This document shows positions 22,997-34,694 of a DNA stretch of 64,000 bases, piece after piece. Position numbers and translations under genes: made by a program. The stretch is from Adenanthera pavonina (lineage: Eukaryota; Streptophyta; Magnoliopsida; Fabales; Fabaceae), in assembly GCA_026686845.1 (NCBI GenBank), contig JAIVEN010000015.1, positions 24,471,501-24,535,500 of the forward strand. Direction: 5' to 3'. The notes under the pieces were generated by a model. That model saw only the letters and a program-made list of their open reading frames with translations. It was not told the DNA's origin and searched no databases. Every line of letters starts with the position of its first letter. Positions within the stretch are counted from its first letter, which is position 1.

Positions 22997-24880
22997 TTTC
23001 CCTTCTCATCAAGAAGGACCTTGTCCCTAAGGTCGAAATTAGGAAAGGCTTGACAAATAGTAGACACATGTTCCCAAGTATGCTTATTAGTTCTAGACCA
23101 TTGAATCAGTAATTACAATCCCTAAGTATCATCATGCTTAACAACCCCGGTATCTAATACTGCAACCGATGTTATAAGTGGATGTAAATCTTCAGATAGA
23201 AGTGGCAAGGGCACATAGCTATCAAAGGGATCACCCTAGCATTTCTTGAGCAAAGAAATATGGAAAACTGGGTGGATCTTAGCATTCTGAGGCAGCTACA
23301 ATTTGTAGGCGACATGACCAATTTTTTGTAGGATATTAAATGGCCCAAAATATCGCATGCCCAGTTTGTCGTTCTTCTTAAGAAATAATGAGTGCTAATG
23401 GTAGGGATAGAGCTTAACAAAAACCCAATCACCTTCCTTAAAATGCAATTCAATATGCTTAGAATCTTACAAATTTCTTCATTCTAGCTTGAGCATGGAT
23501 GAGATTAGCTTTGAGTTGAGCTAAAATAGCATCTCTAATCTATAACTACTGTTGCACATCAAAAGGAGTACCATTAGAATGGTTACACCGAATAAGAGAA
23601 GGTGGTTCTCAACCATAAACTTCCTTAAATAGAGTCATTTCAATTGCAATATGAAAGGATGTAGTATACCATAACTCAACCCAAGGTAAGAATTGCACCC
23701 ATAGCTATGGTGTTTCATGTAAAAAATATCTCAAGTACATTTCTAAACACTTGTTTAACACTTCAGATTGACCATCCGTTTGAGGGTGGTAAGTTGAAGA
23801 CATTTGAAGAGTATTACCCTATAGTTTAAATAGATGTCACTAAAAGGAGCTAGTAAAAACTTCATCTCTATCTAAGACAATTGATTGAGGAATCCCATGT
23901 AATTTAACAGTATTTTACATAAAGCTTTCATCTACAATAATAGTGGTAAAGTCAGTTTTAAGAGGAGTAAAGTAAGCATACTTGGAAGTCAATCTATGAC
24001 TACCACGATGATAGTAAATCCTTGGAAAGGAGGAAGGTGTGTAATAAAGTCCATAATTATGTCTTCCCATATTTGTGAAGGGATTGGAAGTGGACTGAGT
24101 AAACCAATAGGATGCATTTGAGACTGTTTGGCTCATTGGCAAATAGTACAACTCGCAACAAAAGCTTTAATATCTTGACCATTCCTTGCTAATAGAATTG
24201 TGCAGCTATACAATAAAACGTGCTTAGGGAACCCGCATATTGCAATTCCTCAATGAAGGAGGATTTTGAGAAGGAGATTGAAAGAAATCCAACTCTCGAT
24301 AGTGTATCAGCTGTCACATTCAATTTGCCTTATTTATACTCAATGGTATAATGAAATCCCAACAATTTGGGTAAATACTCCTCTTGTTTAAGCATTTGGA
24401 TTACTTGACTAGTCAAGTGTTAAAGGCTCTTCTGAGTAGTTCTTATTATGAAGTAATGACCTATCAAATAATGCCTAAATTTAGCTATTGCTTCAGTTAT
24501 GGCATACAACTCATGCTCATAAGTTGACTTGTGCTGCATCCTTGAAGACAATTGCTTGGAAAAATAAGCAATTAGTTATCCCTCTTGGCTTAATACTACT
24601 CCTATAGCATGGCCGGAAGCATCAGTTTTGAGTATAAAGGGCTTGGGAAAATATGGCAAGGCAAGAATAAGTCCTTATGCTAGAGCTTATTTGAGATTAT
24701 TGAAGGCTTGTGTAGCAGCTTGAGACCAAGTAAACTTATCCTTTTGAAGTAATTAGGTCAGAGGTGCAGCTAGAGCTGTATAATTCTTGATAATCTACAA
24801 TAGTACCATGCCAAACTAAGAAATCCCCTTAATTGTGCCACTGTAGTAGGTTTAGGCCAAGATAATACTATAGCTACCTT
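22997..24880 (-). pseudogene. RNase H, integrase and chromodomain of the Ty3 element
   Basis: On minus from about 24700: KTDASGHAIGVVLSQEG and STYEHELYAITEA, then ADTLSR (RNase H, about 24700-24290). Integrase core fragments follow: KYAYFTPLKTDFTT, VLDRDEVFTSSF and STYHPQTDGQSEVLNK (about 24020-23780). Then comes the C-terminal GDWVFVK / YPYRQHSLFL region and LPQNAKIHPVFHIS (about 23440-23240). A chromodomain-like end with QWSRTNKHTWEHVS and FPNFDLRDKVLLDEKGN lies at about 23110-23000. Numerous stops and frame changes are present. The chromodomain would have directed integration to modified chromatin. Confidence 0.75.
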
Positions 24881-25943
24881 ATCTCTGTCTATTTCAACTC
24901 ATTTAGAAGAGACAATGTGCCCCAAATAATCAATCTGTATCTGACTAGATGAACATTTAGGAAGCTTTGCATAAAGCTTATGGGACTGTAGAAGAGTTAA
25001 CACCTGTAAAAGATGCTCCAAGTGGGCCAACTATGGCACACTATAGACCAATATATCATAAAAAATTATTAAGATAAATTTGTGCAAAAACGGTCTAAAG
25101 ATGGAATTCATGAGCTACTGAAATGAAGCAAGGGCATTAGTGAGCTCAAATGGCATTAAAACCCATTCATAATGTCCATTATGTGTATGAAATGTAGTTT
25201 TTAGGTGATCCTCTGGTTTTATTAATAACTGGTGGTAGCTTGATCTTAAGTCTAACTTAGAGAGAAATACTAAGATCCCTTAAGTTCATCCAAAAGTGTT
25301 AGATTTAGTATAATATAAGTTCTGATAATGACAAATGTAGAGTAATAAGAAACAAATGTATCATAGTTGTCTAACATATATTTTGTTCCCAAAAGAAGTA
25401 AAATGTGCATTATTATGTGTTTAATTCTAGTTATAATGCATATATTATGCCATGTACAAATATATCTACTATGCTTTTATATTTTATAATACAAATTGGA
25501 TATATAAATTGGACTAACTACTTGTTTTATAAGTGTAATACATTAAATGCAGAATTGTCCAAGAAGAAAGAGTGAGTATTAGAATAAAGAAAGGAAAATT
25601 AATATCATGTCTCACTCAAAGAAAGAAAAGAGATGTTGGAGGCTCTTCTGATTAGTTCTTATTGTGAAGTAATAACCCATCAAATAATGCCTAAAATTGG
25701 GTTGCACTTCAAAAGAGGTGAAAATCTTGCATCACCCAATTCACCCCTTCTTGGGTGACCATCCAATCTAACAAGAAGTTCATCCACTGTAGGAATAGGA
25801 AAGGAATCCTTTACTGTCACAGCATTAAGGACTATATAGTCTACACAAAATCTCCAAGAGCCATCTTTCTTTTTTACTATAAGAATTAGAGTAGAGAATG
25901 GACTATTACTGGGGTGGATTGATCTTTCTTTGTAACATCTCAT
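24881..25943 (-). pseudogene. Reverse transcriptase of the Ty3 element, split by an LTR
   Basis: The first part reads SPFSTLILIVKKKDGSWRFC, VDYIVLNAVTVKDSFPIPTV and DELL up to 25774. After the inserted LTR (25297-25773) the frame resumes with LDELKGS, LDLRSSYHQ, HYEWVLMPFELTNALASFQ and the active-site block. That block reads FILIIFYDILVYS where FxDD is expected, so the first catalytic Asp is Tyr. The join TVDELL|LDELK places the insertion in a Leu codon next to DEL. Confidence 0.8.
25297..25773 (+). mobile_element. Internally deleted copia LTR with a filler segment
   Basis: It starts TGTTAGATTTAG and ends CCAATCTAACA, flanked by AAAAG (25292-25296) and AGAAG (25774-25778), a 4/5 target duplication. 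It matches the LTR type at 4699-6221 at both ends. The middle is missing; at 25634-25696 the gap holds 63 bp that match 24418-24480, part of the RNase H region of the host Ty3 element, in the same orientation. Confidence 0.8.
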
Positions 25944-26324
25944 TCACTATTTCCTCAATAATTTCCTTTTGAAAGAGGGGATATTGATATGCTCTTACTT
26001 TAATAGGAGATGTACCTTCCTAATGTATAATTGCGTGATCATGATCTCATGGAGGGGGAAGTCCTCTTGGCTTATCAAATGCATCATGAAACTGATTTAA
26101 CAAAGCTACAAGATTTGAAGGCATTTGTGCAGGAAGTTCTAATGAGGATGAAATAGAGTTCACCACAAAACAATGTAGTATAAAACATTCAACTATGCCA
26201 TTAGTGTCATTTACTCATTGCAAATGATTATAATTAACTATTGCTGGTGATGGAAATGAATTTCCCGTAAGGGTGACGAATTCCCCATTTTATAGATATC
26301 TAATAGTATGAGTACTATAATCTG

Positions 26325-27479
26325 CTATGTAAGGTCCAATGTTGCTAACCAACCAGTACCAAGCACTATTTCTGAGCTAATAATAGGCAATACATGCACA
26401 TGACAATATATTTGGTGACCATCCATAAATAAAGGCAAGTTTCGAACAATGCCTTCACAGAGTAAAATTTCACCATTTCCCACAACCACATGAAGACTTA
26501 GGGCAAGTTCAATAGACAAACCCAGATGATTTGCTATACGAGGTTGAATAAAATTATTTGAGCTACCCCCATCCATTAAAACCTCCATAGTGGTGCCTAA
26601 GATATTTCTTGAAATTTGAATAGTACTAGACCCATAAGTTCCTTGATATGCACATGGGGATAAATGAACAAGTATAGTGTTCTCATTACCCCCCTTGAAT
26701 TTGGTTCTTGTCAGCTTCAATCGAAGGAGTTGATAGTGTTTCATCATCATGTTCCATCTGCATAACAAGGTAATGATGATTAGGGCACTTGTGGTCCCAA
26801 GAATATTTGGCATCACAATTAAAGCATAATCCCTTTTATCTAAGTAACTGTATCTCATAAGGTGACAATCGTTTGATGGGTGGTAAGGCTTGGAATTCAG
26901 TGTAGGTAATAATAATGGTCGAGATGCCTTAAAGTTCAAACTTGCCATAAAAGGTGTGACTGAAGGAAGAGATGGCACCACTGTCTTCATAGCTGAAAGA
27001 GTGAACGCTGAAGATTTGGACCAAGTTGGTGGTCCAATAAGATTTAGACGTTCATCATACAAATGGGCCAAATCCACAACTTCTAGTAAAGTTGTTGGAG
27101 ATTAGGTTACCACATCTCTTTTGATTTTAGGTTTTAACCTACTAAAAAAATAGTCTAGTTACACATCATTAGAGAGTCCTTCAACTTGATTAGCTAAAAT
27201 CATAAACTAAATATAGTATTGCACCACTGATTCAATCTGATAGAGTTTAAATAATTTTGGTCGGGGTCTATCAAATTATGATGGTCCAAATTGATTGGTA
27301 ATTGCCGTGTTTAAATTGCTCCAAGTTGGAATTAAATTGTTCTTCTGCAACATTTGAAACCAAGGCATCATAGAGCCTTTCATATGAACTGAAGCAATGA
27401 GAATTTGTTGAGCATCTGGAGTTTCATAATAAGAGAAAAATTGCTTTGCTTGAAAAAGACAATTAAGGGGATTTAGCAA
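26325..27479 (-). pseudogene. C-terminal gag and protease of the Ty3 element
   Basis: Just left of the solo LTR, minus reads LNPLNCLFQAKQFFSYYETP and MKGSMMPWFQML, a capsid core similar to other plant Ty3 gags. After a region with stops, the protease region shows MEVLMDGGSSNNFIQPRIAN and later SSEIVLGTGWLATL. The catalytic motif is DGG where DSG or DTG is usual. The remainder reads toward RT at 25943. Confidence 0.7.
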
Positions 27480-29970
27480 TTATATCTCTAATTTTTCTGG
27501 ATATCATATAATGTAAAAGAAAATGGTAAAACATAAAATGCAAAGGGAATTATAGAAAACGGAGAGATATGGTTAAACGTAAAAAATGGCAAAAAGGTTA
27601 TTTTTCTAAGTTAGACCAAAAAATGAGAATTATATTTTTATCCCCAAGAAATAAGAATTCTATGTAATTTAGTCCCAAAAAAAAGGAAGAATTTAGTGCA
27701 ATTTAATCTCTGGGAAAATTTATGAGAAAAGATCCAAAAGAATTAAAAATTATAATTTTGCCTTGGGTTAAGGGTAATTTCATAATCTTTAAAATTCATG
27801 TTAGAACAAAGCTCACAATGAGCTGGACTCAATGGAATACAACTTAAGGCTAATTTAGTACATATGAATTTATAATTGGAATTGAAAGTAGAGAATTAAA
27901 TATAATACTGAAAAAGGAATCCGGGCCCTATAAAATGCAGTAAGGACACAGGAACAGTATGTGGACCCCATACAAATATATTTTGGGATAAGAAAATGAA
28001 TCTAGTCCAAAATCAAATTTATAATAATCATATATCAAATAAATGATAATTACAGTAAAAGTATTTAATCAAAATGGCTAAAATTCATTAGTAAAGGTTA
28101 TTTTAGACTAATAAAATTTATGAGCAATTTTTGGCCAAAATACTCTTAATGCATGATGTGCTATAGCTAGAATACCAACGGAATTTAATTAATTGATTTA
28201 GGGAATTATTGCGTTAAAATTAACAAAGGTGGTTAACTAACTTGGGAACATTATTCTTCTATTTGATATCTTTCCTCAAGATGTGTGGTTAATTGAATTA
28301 AAACACTCCATCCCCTTTATTTCATGCATCCAAACCACCAGGAGTGTGAAAGTGAGCAAAAAACACAAAGAATGGAAGAGAAAAAAGAGAAAACTAGAAG
28401 CCAAGATCCAAGCTCAAGTTGCAAAGGTGAGATCTCTTGGCCCCTAGCTTGTATTCTCATGTTACTTAAGGTTGTCTCATAAAGTTTTTTCTCTCCTCCC
28501 TCACCCTAGAAATATTGGCCATGGTAGGTTAGAGAGAGAAAGTTGAGATATGGTCAAATAAACAAAGGAAAGGGCTTAGACAAGGTGAATAAAGCATGAA
28601 ACCATAAGTTGTTGTAGGTTTTATGAAGCAAATATTTTTCTCCAATTTTCTCCGTATTTTTGGCCAAACTAGGGTTGAAGATAGAAAAGGAATTTCAAAA
28701 TTTTGACCCTAAAAATGGATTCCTTATGTCCAAATTAGGTAAATATGAGTATTGGTTCAAAGGAAATCCAAAAGTATTGCAAAATAGAATTTTAAGGTTA
28801 GTATACTTACTTTATGAAAAAGGTCATAAAAATGGTAACCTATGACCTTATTTTGTAATGTATTAGGATTCAAGAAAGTAATGGAAAGCCAAAGGAAAGA
28901 TATACAAAGTGTGAAATCAAAAGGAATTACATAGGGTAGCTTATTTCCCTTGTTTTATGTTATCATACTTGCCTTTTATGACTTTAATGCTTTATCATAT
29001 GACTGTATTGATACCTTGTGATATTGGCTGAGTTGAATGATGGGTATAGGGTCCTCAGGATGGCTATTTTACCAAAGAAAACTCTGTCAAAATTTTTGTA
29101 AAATCATATGACCTATATGTGCCAATGTGTTTGATACTTAATTCTTTGATGTTTTCATGCTAAATGTGATAAAATGATTGTATGTATGGGTAATAGCCAC
29201 TGAGATTCAATGAATCTCATCCTTCCAAATGCTAACCATGTCTAAAATCAAGTTATGACAAGGCTACCCAAGAAGACAAAGGCAAGGGAAGAAAGACTAA
29301 TTATTAAACTTTTATTGCTCCAAATGATCTTTTATGTTGAGCTTTTATGTAAAATCATATGGATGATGTTAAATCTGTTTCTTCATGTGAATATGTTCCT
29401 TTAGGACTTAGAAAATGTATGACATGAAATGAGAACAAGATATGGCCATGTATGTACTTTATGTCTTTTATTTTGCAAGAATCTAGGATGTAAATGGTCA
29501 TTTAGACTTTTAGTCAATAATTGTATGAGCATTATATATGAATAGAAACTAGATATGAAGAGATTTAAAATGATATAAAGAGCACTCAATTTGGATGTCA
29601 TTGTGATTTTATATGATTTTTCAAATTTAGGCCTGAAATCTGGAATTTCAGAAAATGACCAAATGGATAGTATTTTTTTTTTTTAAATTTACTGTATCAA
29701 TTAACCCAGCCAATACACTGTTTCATTTTTTCCATGTAGATAATTTTTTAGCTATTTTTAGAGACTTGAATAATTTATATTTGATTTTTGTGAAATTAGT
29801 TGTGAATTTTCAAAATTCACCTTATAAAATGGAAAAATGCCAAATAACCAGTACCAAGGTCATGAAAATTCTATTTTCAATTTTTATGTGATTCAAGCTT
29901 CCAATTAGGCATAGATGGACTTAATCATGATCTAATATATGGGAATTGAGCCTAAGGTCCAAGTGTTACA
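27478..29970 (+). mobile_element. Solo LTR A (Tekay-type family), nested in gag
   Basis: It ends AAGTGTTACA at 29970 and shares long collinear segments with solo LTRs B and C (a TTTTTACCCC-type stretch near the start, TTTTGACCCTAAAAATGGAT, and the TGAGATT...AATCTCA hairpin at 29201-29219). The start is decayed: AATTATATCTC aligns with TGTAACATCTC. Target duplications are not preserved, but gag coding on both sides (LDFP..FDDM and NPLNCLFQAKQFF) shows it interrupts gag. Confidence 0.75.
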
Positions 29971-30290
29971 CATGTCATCAAATCAGGGAAAATCTAGCTT
30001 AACTTGCCGAGCATGAATAGACCTAATGGTTGATGTAGATGATTCCATCAAAGTAGTCACCATAGTGGGTTGCATCATTAATTGCTGAACAATCCGATTT
30101 AGTGCTATAATGGAGACATTCAAGAAATCCATTCGAGCATTAGAAGCTTCTTCCATTCGGTTTATACAAGCATTCAAGGTAGCCTCCAATCGATCAATTT
30201 GGGCTTAATACTCTTGGTCTTTCTGAGTCATATGTTCATTAAGTCATTTGAGATCAGCAATGAACTACTTCATTCTTGTATTGTCCATTA
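29971..30290 (-). pseudogene. N-terminal gag of the Ty3 element
   Basis: Minus from about 30290 reads MDNTRMK, LINEHMTQKDQE and MEATLNACINRMEEASNARM, a helical N-terminus, then ARQVKLDFP and a stop before FDDM. LDFPxFDG is a common start of plant Ty3 capsid domains. It is separated from the rest of gag by solo LTR A. Confidence 0.65.
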
Positions 30291-30313
30291 TTTTCTCAAC
30301 AAAAGCACCAAAT

Positions 30314-30695
30314 TGTTATAAACCTGCAAGAAAAAGATTAAAAAAAAATCCAACAATATAGTAGGAAAGAGTCCAGTCTTATTCAATCATGAAAAGACTC
30401 AAGATACAGAGCGTTGAAGGGACTCATAAGGGAAAAGAGACGAAAATCTGAAGGAGTAGTACAAAAGGAAATCTCAGAAGGAAAGATGCTCAAAGAAAAG
30501 ATCCAATGAATTCTGTAACCTCCTTCTAACAGCTCAATCTCCACTTAAGCCTTCTTTTTCTCGCACACCTTCCATGCATGTTTTCTCATTCTGTTGCTAT
30601 GCCTTGGCCCACTTGGTGTCACCTCAGCATACCTTTCCCGGTTTTGTGGATTCTCTATTGCGTGTCCTTACCGCATGGTAGAAGGAATTATCACA
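30314..30695 (-). mobile_element. 5' LTR of the Ty3 chromovirus
   Basis: This is the partner of 22610-22996. Plus-strand ends are TGTTATAAACC and AATTATCACA. It is followed on minus by ATT and TGGTGC, the likely primer site, and flanked on the outside by CTTTC. Confidence 0.85.
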
Positions 30696-30700
30696 CTTTC

Positions 30701-31457
30701 TTTCTTTCTCTCCTTCTTTTTTATCTTTGTTTACGAGGACTTTTGTTATTATTACAAAACAAGTTTATAAGATATTGAGCTAGCATTTTCCTACTAAGCC
30801 CATTTGATTTCATCTAAATCTCAACATCAACCTGCAAACATGGGGAGATGCATATACGTCATTCATATGTACAGAGGCAAAAGCTTTACCAATAATGGTA
30901 ATTGGGTTAAGTAACAACTAATAAGAGATACAACCAAAGGTGGACTTATGTTGTCTTCAGTGCTGACTTTCAAGTAATTACTTATTAGTATCCCTATTAT
31001 GCCCCCATTTATCTACTAGTTTTGAGTCCACTACATCCATTTACAAATTATGGTCTAAATCAGACAATCAGAGCAATAGTATTACAGAAGATAGAAGCCC
31101 AATTCATTAGACACAGTAGAACCAAATTCCATTCAAACATTTCAATATTTTAGACCTCTAAATCCTAATAAGCAATAGCCTATGAACATAATAGAAAGAA
31201 GAGGGCCAAAATTATTATTTCAAACACAACAAAACTAAAATCAAGAATAATAGGGTGGCACAAAACTTAGCTTTAAGCCACTTTAGTGAATAGGTTGAGA
31301 GTGGCAAGGAGACCAACAAGCAGAAGGTAGCAGCAAAGTAGACAAGCACAATTGACTTGGAAAATTGATTTAGTCTACTTGGAAATTTAATTCATTTGAC
31401 TTGAAAAAAATTATAAGGGCAATTTTGTCCAGCTATTTTTTTCTCTAACAATGACCT
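30701..31457. other. Unassigned spacer
   Basis: This would be sequence upstream of the SDR remnant before the Ty3 insertion. It is AT-rich with no domain or RNA gene seen. Confidence 0.45.
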
Positions 31458-34015
31458 TGTAATGTCCCAAAATTTTACTGGATACTAAGTAATAGAAGAG
31501 AAAATAATAAATGATAGCATGAAATGTACAAAGAATTAGCGAAAATAGACAGACACCGTTTTAAGTAAAAAAGGGCAAAGATGTCATTTTTCCCAGTTGG
31601 ATGGAAAAATGAGAAAATTATATTTTTACCCCTAAAAAATTATAAAAATGATATGCATGTTCCTAAATGCTTAAAAATCATGGGGAGAAGAAGTTAAAAA
31701 GTTTTTGGGAAAAATTACACCTAATGACCCAAAAGTTTCAAAAATTATAATTTAATCCTGGTGTAGGGGCAATATTGTAAATATATAAAATTACTGTCAC
31801 AACGAAACCCTTGAAAAGAGAAGTCCAATGGTATATGGTAGTAAGGGTTAATATTCAAGGATAAAGAAATAATTAGTGACAAGTATCCAAAAGTAACTAA
31901 ATACCAATAAAAAAGTTGTGAGCCCTACGAATAATTAAAAGGTAACCGAGATAAGATATGGGCCATATACAGATACCATTTGGGACAGAATAATTAAGAA
32001 CATATAAAAATAAATTTAGAATAGTCCTGTAGCCCTAAAATTCTAAATTACTATAAAAAATGGTTTTATCGGTACAGTTAAAAATGACCCAATTCAGGAT
32101 ATATCTAGACCATAAAAAATTGAGCTATTTTGGACACTTGAAACTCACTTATTGGTGCGACATTTGGGGCAGCTGAGAAGCACAAATTTTTGGAAAAACT
32201 TTCTCAAGAAGTTATTCATTTTTGGCACAAAAGTAACTTTAGTTAAGTTAACATATTAACCATGATTAGCAAGGGAATTAAGCCACTTAATCACCCATTT
32301 TCCACCCATTCTGCACATTCATTTCCAGCAGCAAAGCATGGGCTGAAAATACAAGAAAGAAAGGAGAGAAAAGAGAGAAGGAAGAAGAGAAACTCAAGGA
32401 GAAATCAAAAGCTCAAGTGGTAAGTTGCTATCTGCCACATTAAGCTTGTAGTTTATGGTATTCGAAGCATGATCCACGGATTAGATTTCCTTCTCCACTC
32501 TCTTAGGGTTTTGGTCAAACATGGATTTAGCAAGAAAATGAGTTGTTCAACCATAAAGCATAGGGGAAATGCTAGAATACTCATTTAAAGCATGAATATG
32601 TAGGTGGTTAGATGTATCATGAAGTATGTCAATTTCTTCCTATTTTCTCTTAATTTCGGTCAGAAAGAGGTTATTCCTAGGATTGGAATTTCGTGTTTTT
32701 GACGCCAAAAATGGATTCCTTGGGTCCAAATTAGTCAAGTACAAGTGTTGGATTCAAGAAAAACTCAAAGGAAAGCTAAGTGACAAAGTTAGGGCTTAAG
32801 ATGTATAGTATTGTGTAATTTTGGAAATCAGTGACTAAGGTAGTTAAATGTTGATATGATTAGGTTCAAGAAAGTTGCAGAAAGCTTAAAAAGTGGTGGA
32901 TCAAGTGAGGAAATCAAGGGAACACATAAATGTAGTTAATTTCCCTTACTTGCAATGTATTTTCATACTTGCTTTCAATGTGTTTGATGCTTTGTCACAA
33001 GAGTATAAAGTTATTTTGTGATATTTCTATGACATTGGCTAAGTTGTATGAGGGATCTTGAGCCCTGGGATGTCCATTTTTCAAAACAGAACTTTACCGA
33101 AATTTTTGTAAAATTTATATGTCTCAACGTGCCTATGTGATGAATTAAAGTTTATGTGATGTTTTTATGGAAAATATGATAATATGATAGCATGTTTGGG
33201 TATTAGCTATTGAGATTCTTTGAATCTCACCCTCCCACATATTAACCATGTTTAGGAAGCATTCATGGCAAGACCACCAAGGAAGAGAAAGGAAAGGAGA
33301 AAGAATTTGATCATTAACTTGATATTGCTTACAATGGCAATGAATTTAGAGCTTTTGTGTAAATTTGTAAATATAATGTTAAATCCATTTCTCCAAGCTT
33401 TCATGTTCCTTTAAGACTTAGTGAATGTACGGCATGATATGAGGATGAATTATGACCATGTAAATATTTTACAACTCTTGTTTGGTAAAGTATTAGGATG
33501 TAAAGGGTCACTATGACCACTATAGAGCAAACCCACCACTATTTAGATAGTTTGTAATGTAAAGTATAAATTTTATATATGGTTGAAAATTAGACAGAAA
33601 GGGATTTAAAATGGTCTAAAGAGCACTCAATTTGAATATGTGTACGAATTATAGTGAATTTTCAAAGTTAGCCCAGAAAGCTGGATTTTCTGAAAATGAC
33701 CATATGAATAGTGAAACTTCACAAAATTTACTATATGAATTGGCCAAGTCATTTCTCGTTTTGATATTTTTTCCATGTATATAATCTTCTAAGATATATT
33801 TAGAGACTTGAATCACTTCCATATGATTTTTATTAAATTAGTTATAATTTTTTGAAGTTTGGTTGGGAAAAAAGAATTTGATTAAAATGAATAGTGCCCA
33901 AATTTTTGAAAAATTTTTTTATGACATTTTATGTGATTCAAGCTTTTAATTAAGTATAATTGGACTCTAATGAGGTCTAATACATGGGAAAATGGTCCTA
34001 AATCAAGGTGTTACA
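31458..34015 (+). mobile_element. Solo LTR B (Tekay-type family)
   Basis: It runs from TGTAATGTCCC to GGTGTTACA, collinear with A and C. Flanks are GACCT and AACCC (3/5, both differences transitions), so a decayed duplication is possible. It contains a donor-like GTAAGT (32420-32425), the hairpin TGAGATTCTTTGAATCTCA (33211-33229), a CCCTCCC tract and ATTAACC. No coding region follows. Confidence 0.8.
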
Positions 34016-34142
34016 AACCCAAGTTCTTATAAGGGATTAAAAAGTTTGGAGGTTCTTTTTGGAAAATATTTTTCTTATTGGGTCTTAATATATCTTTTTC
34101 CCTCTTGCCAAAGTTCTACCAATTTCTTTTTTAAAAAAATTA

Positions 34143-34188
34143 AATAACAGCAAAGTGGCATGAATATCCATGGGACTTTGCTGTTATT
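34143..34188. repeat. Perfect 14-bp inverted repeat with 18-nt loop
   Basis: AATAACAGCAAAGT (34143-34156) and ACTTTGCTGTTATT (34175-34188) are exact reverse complements. Function is unknown; it could be a minimal fold-back element or a hairpin RNA. Confidence 0.85.
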
Positions 34189-34694
34189 AGACCAACTAAA
34201 AGCAAGTCGAATGGGTCCAAAAAAATAAATAATAAAAATAAAGTAAGTCACATATATATTGTTCGACTTCTGTATTAGGGTTAAATTGCTTATCCTTCAA
34301 TTGACTTTACTTGTTTTACTTTGGTAAATAAATTCTAACATGTTATGTTTTGGTAAATATTTAATTTTTTTTGTCATATTTTGCTCAAAAAATTGAGACC
34401 AAGAGTTGGTGAAGAAGAACAAAAAGGAAAGAGAGTTGTGGAAGCTCCTCATAAAAATCTAGGTTTCAAGTGATTTTTTTAAGAAATTTTGATAATATCA
34501 TTAACTTTCTGCTAGTACACGAAACATAGATTTATGGGCTTTTTTTTCCACTATTTCTGAAAGTGGTGAATGGTCCTTGAGACAAAGTAATAGCATAAGG
34601 ATTCATTAGGTTTTTTTTTTTATTTTTTGGGCTCGAAGCATCAAAATATATTGCAAAGAAAACAACCAGTCTACAATGAAAGCACGAAAATCAA

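Larger units (their letters stand above)
22610..30695 (-). mobile_element. Ty3 chromovirus (probably Reina-like), with two nested insertions
   Basis: Two short similar LTRs (22610-22996 and 30314-30695) bracket decayed gag, protease, RT, RNase H, integrase and chromodomain in that order on minus. Removing the two nested insertions leaves about 5.1 kb, which with LTRs near 385 bp fits the small Reina-type chromoviruses. A primer site (minus, TGGTGCTTTTGTTGAG, just left of 30311) follows the 5' LTR, and a purine tract (GATGAGAAGGGAAA, minus, 23010-22997) precedes the 3' LTR. All genes carry stops or frame changes. Confidence 0.85.

Noticed and set aside
27473..29975. Clean target duplication for solo LTR A
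   Set aside because: TTAGC or TAGCA on the left does not match CATGT on the right; the insertion is supported by the interrupted gag only.
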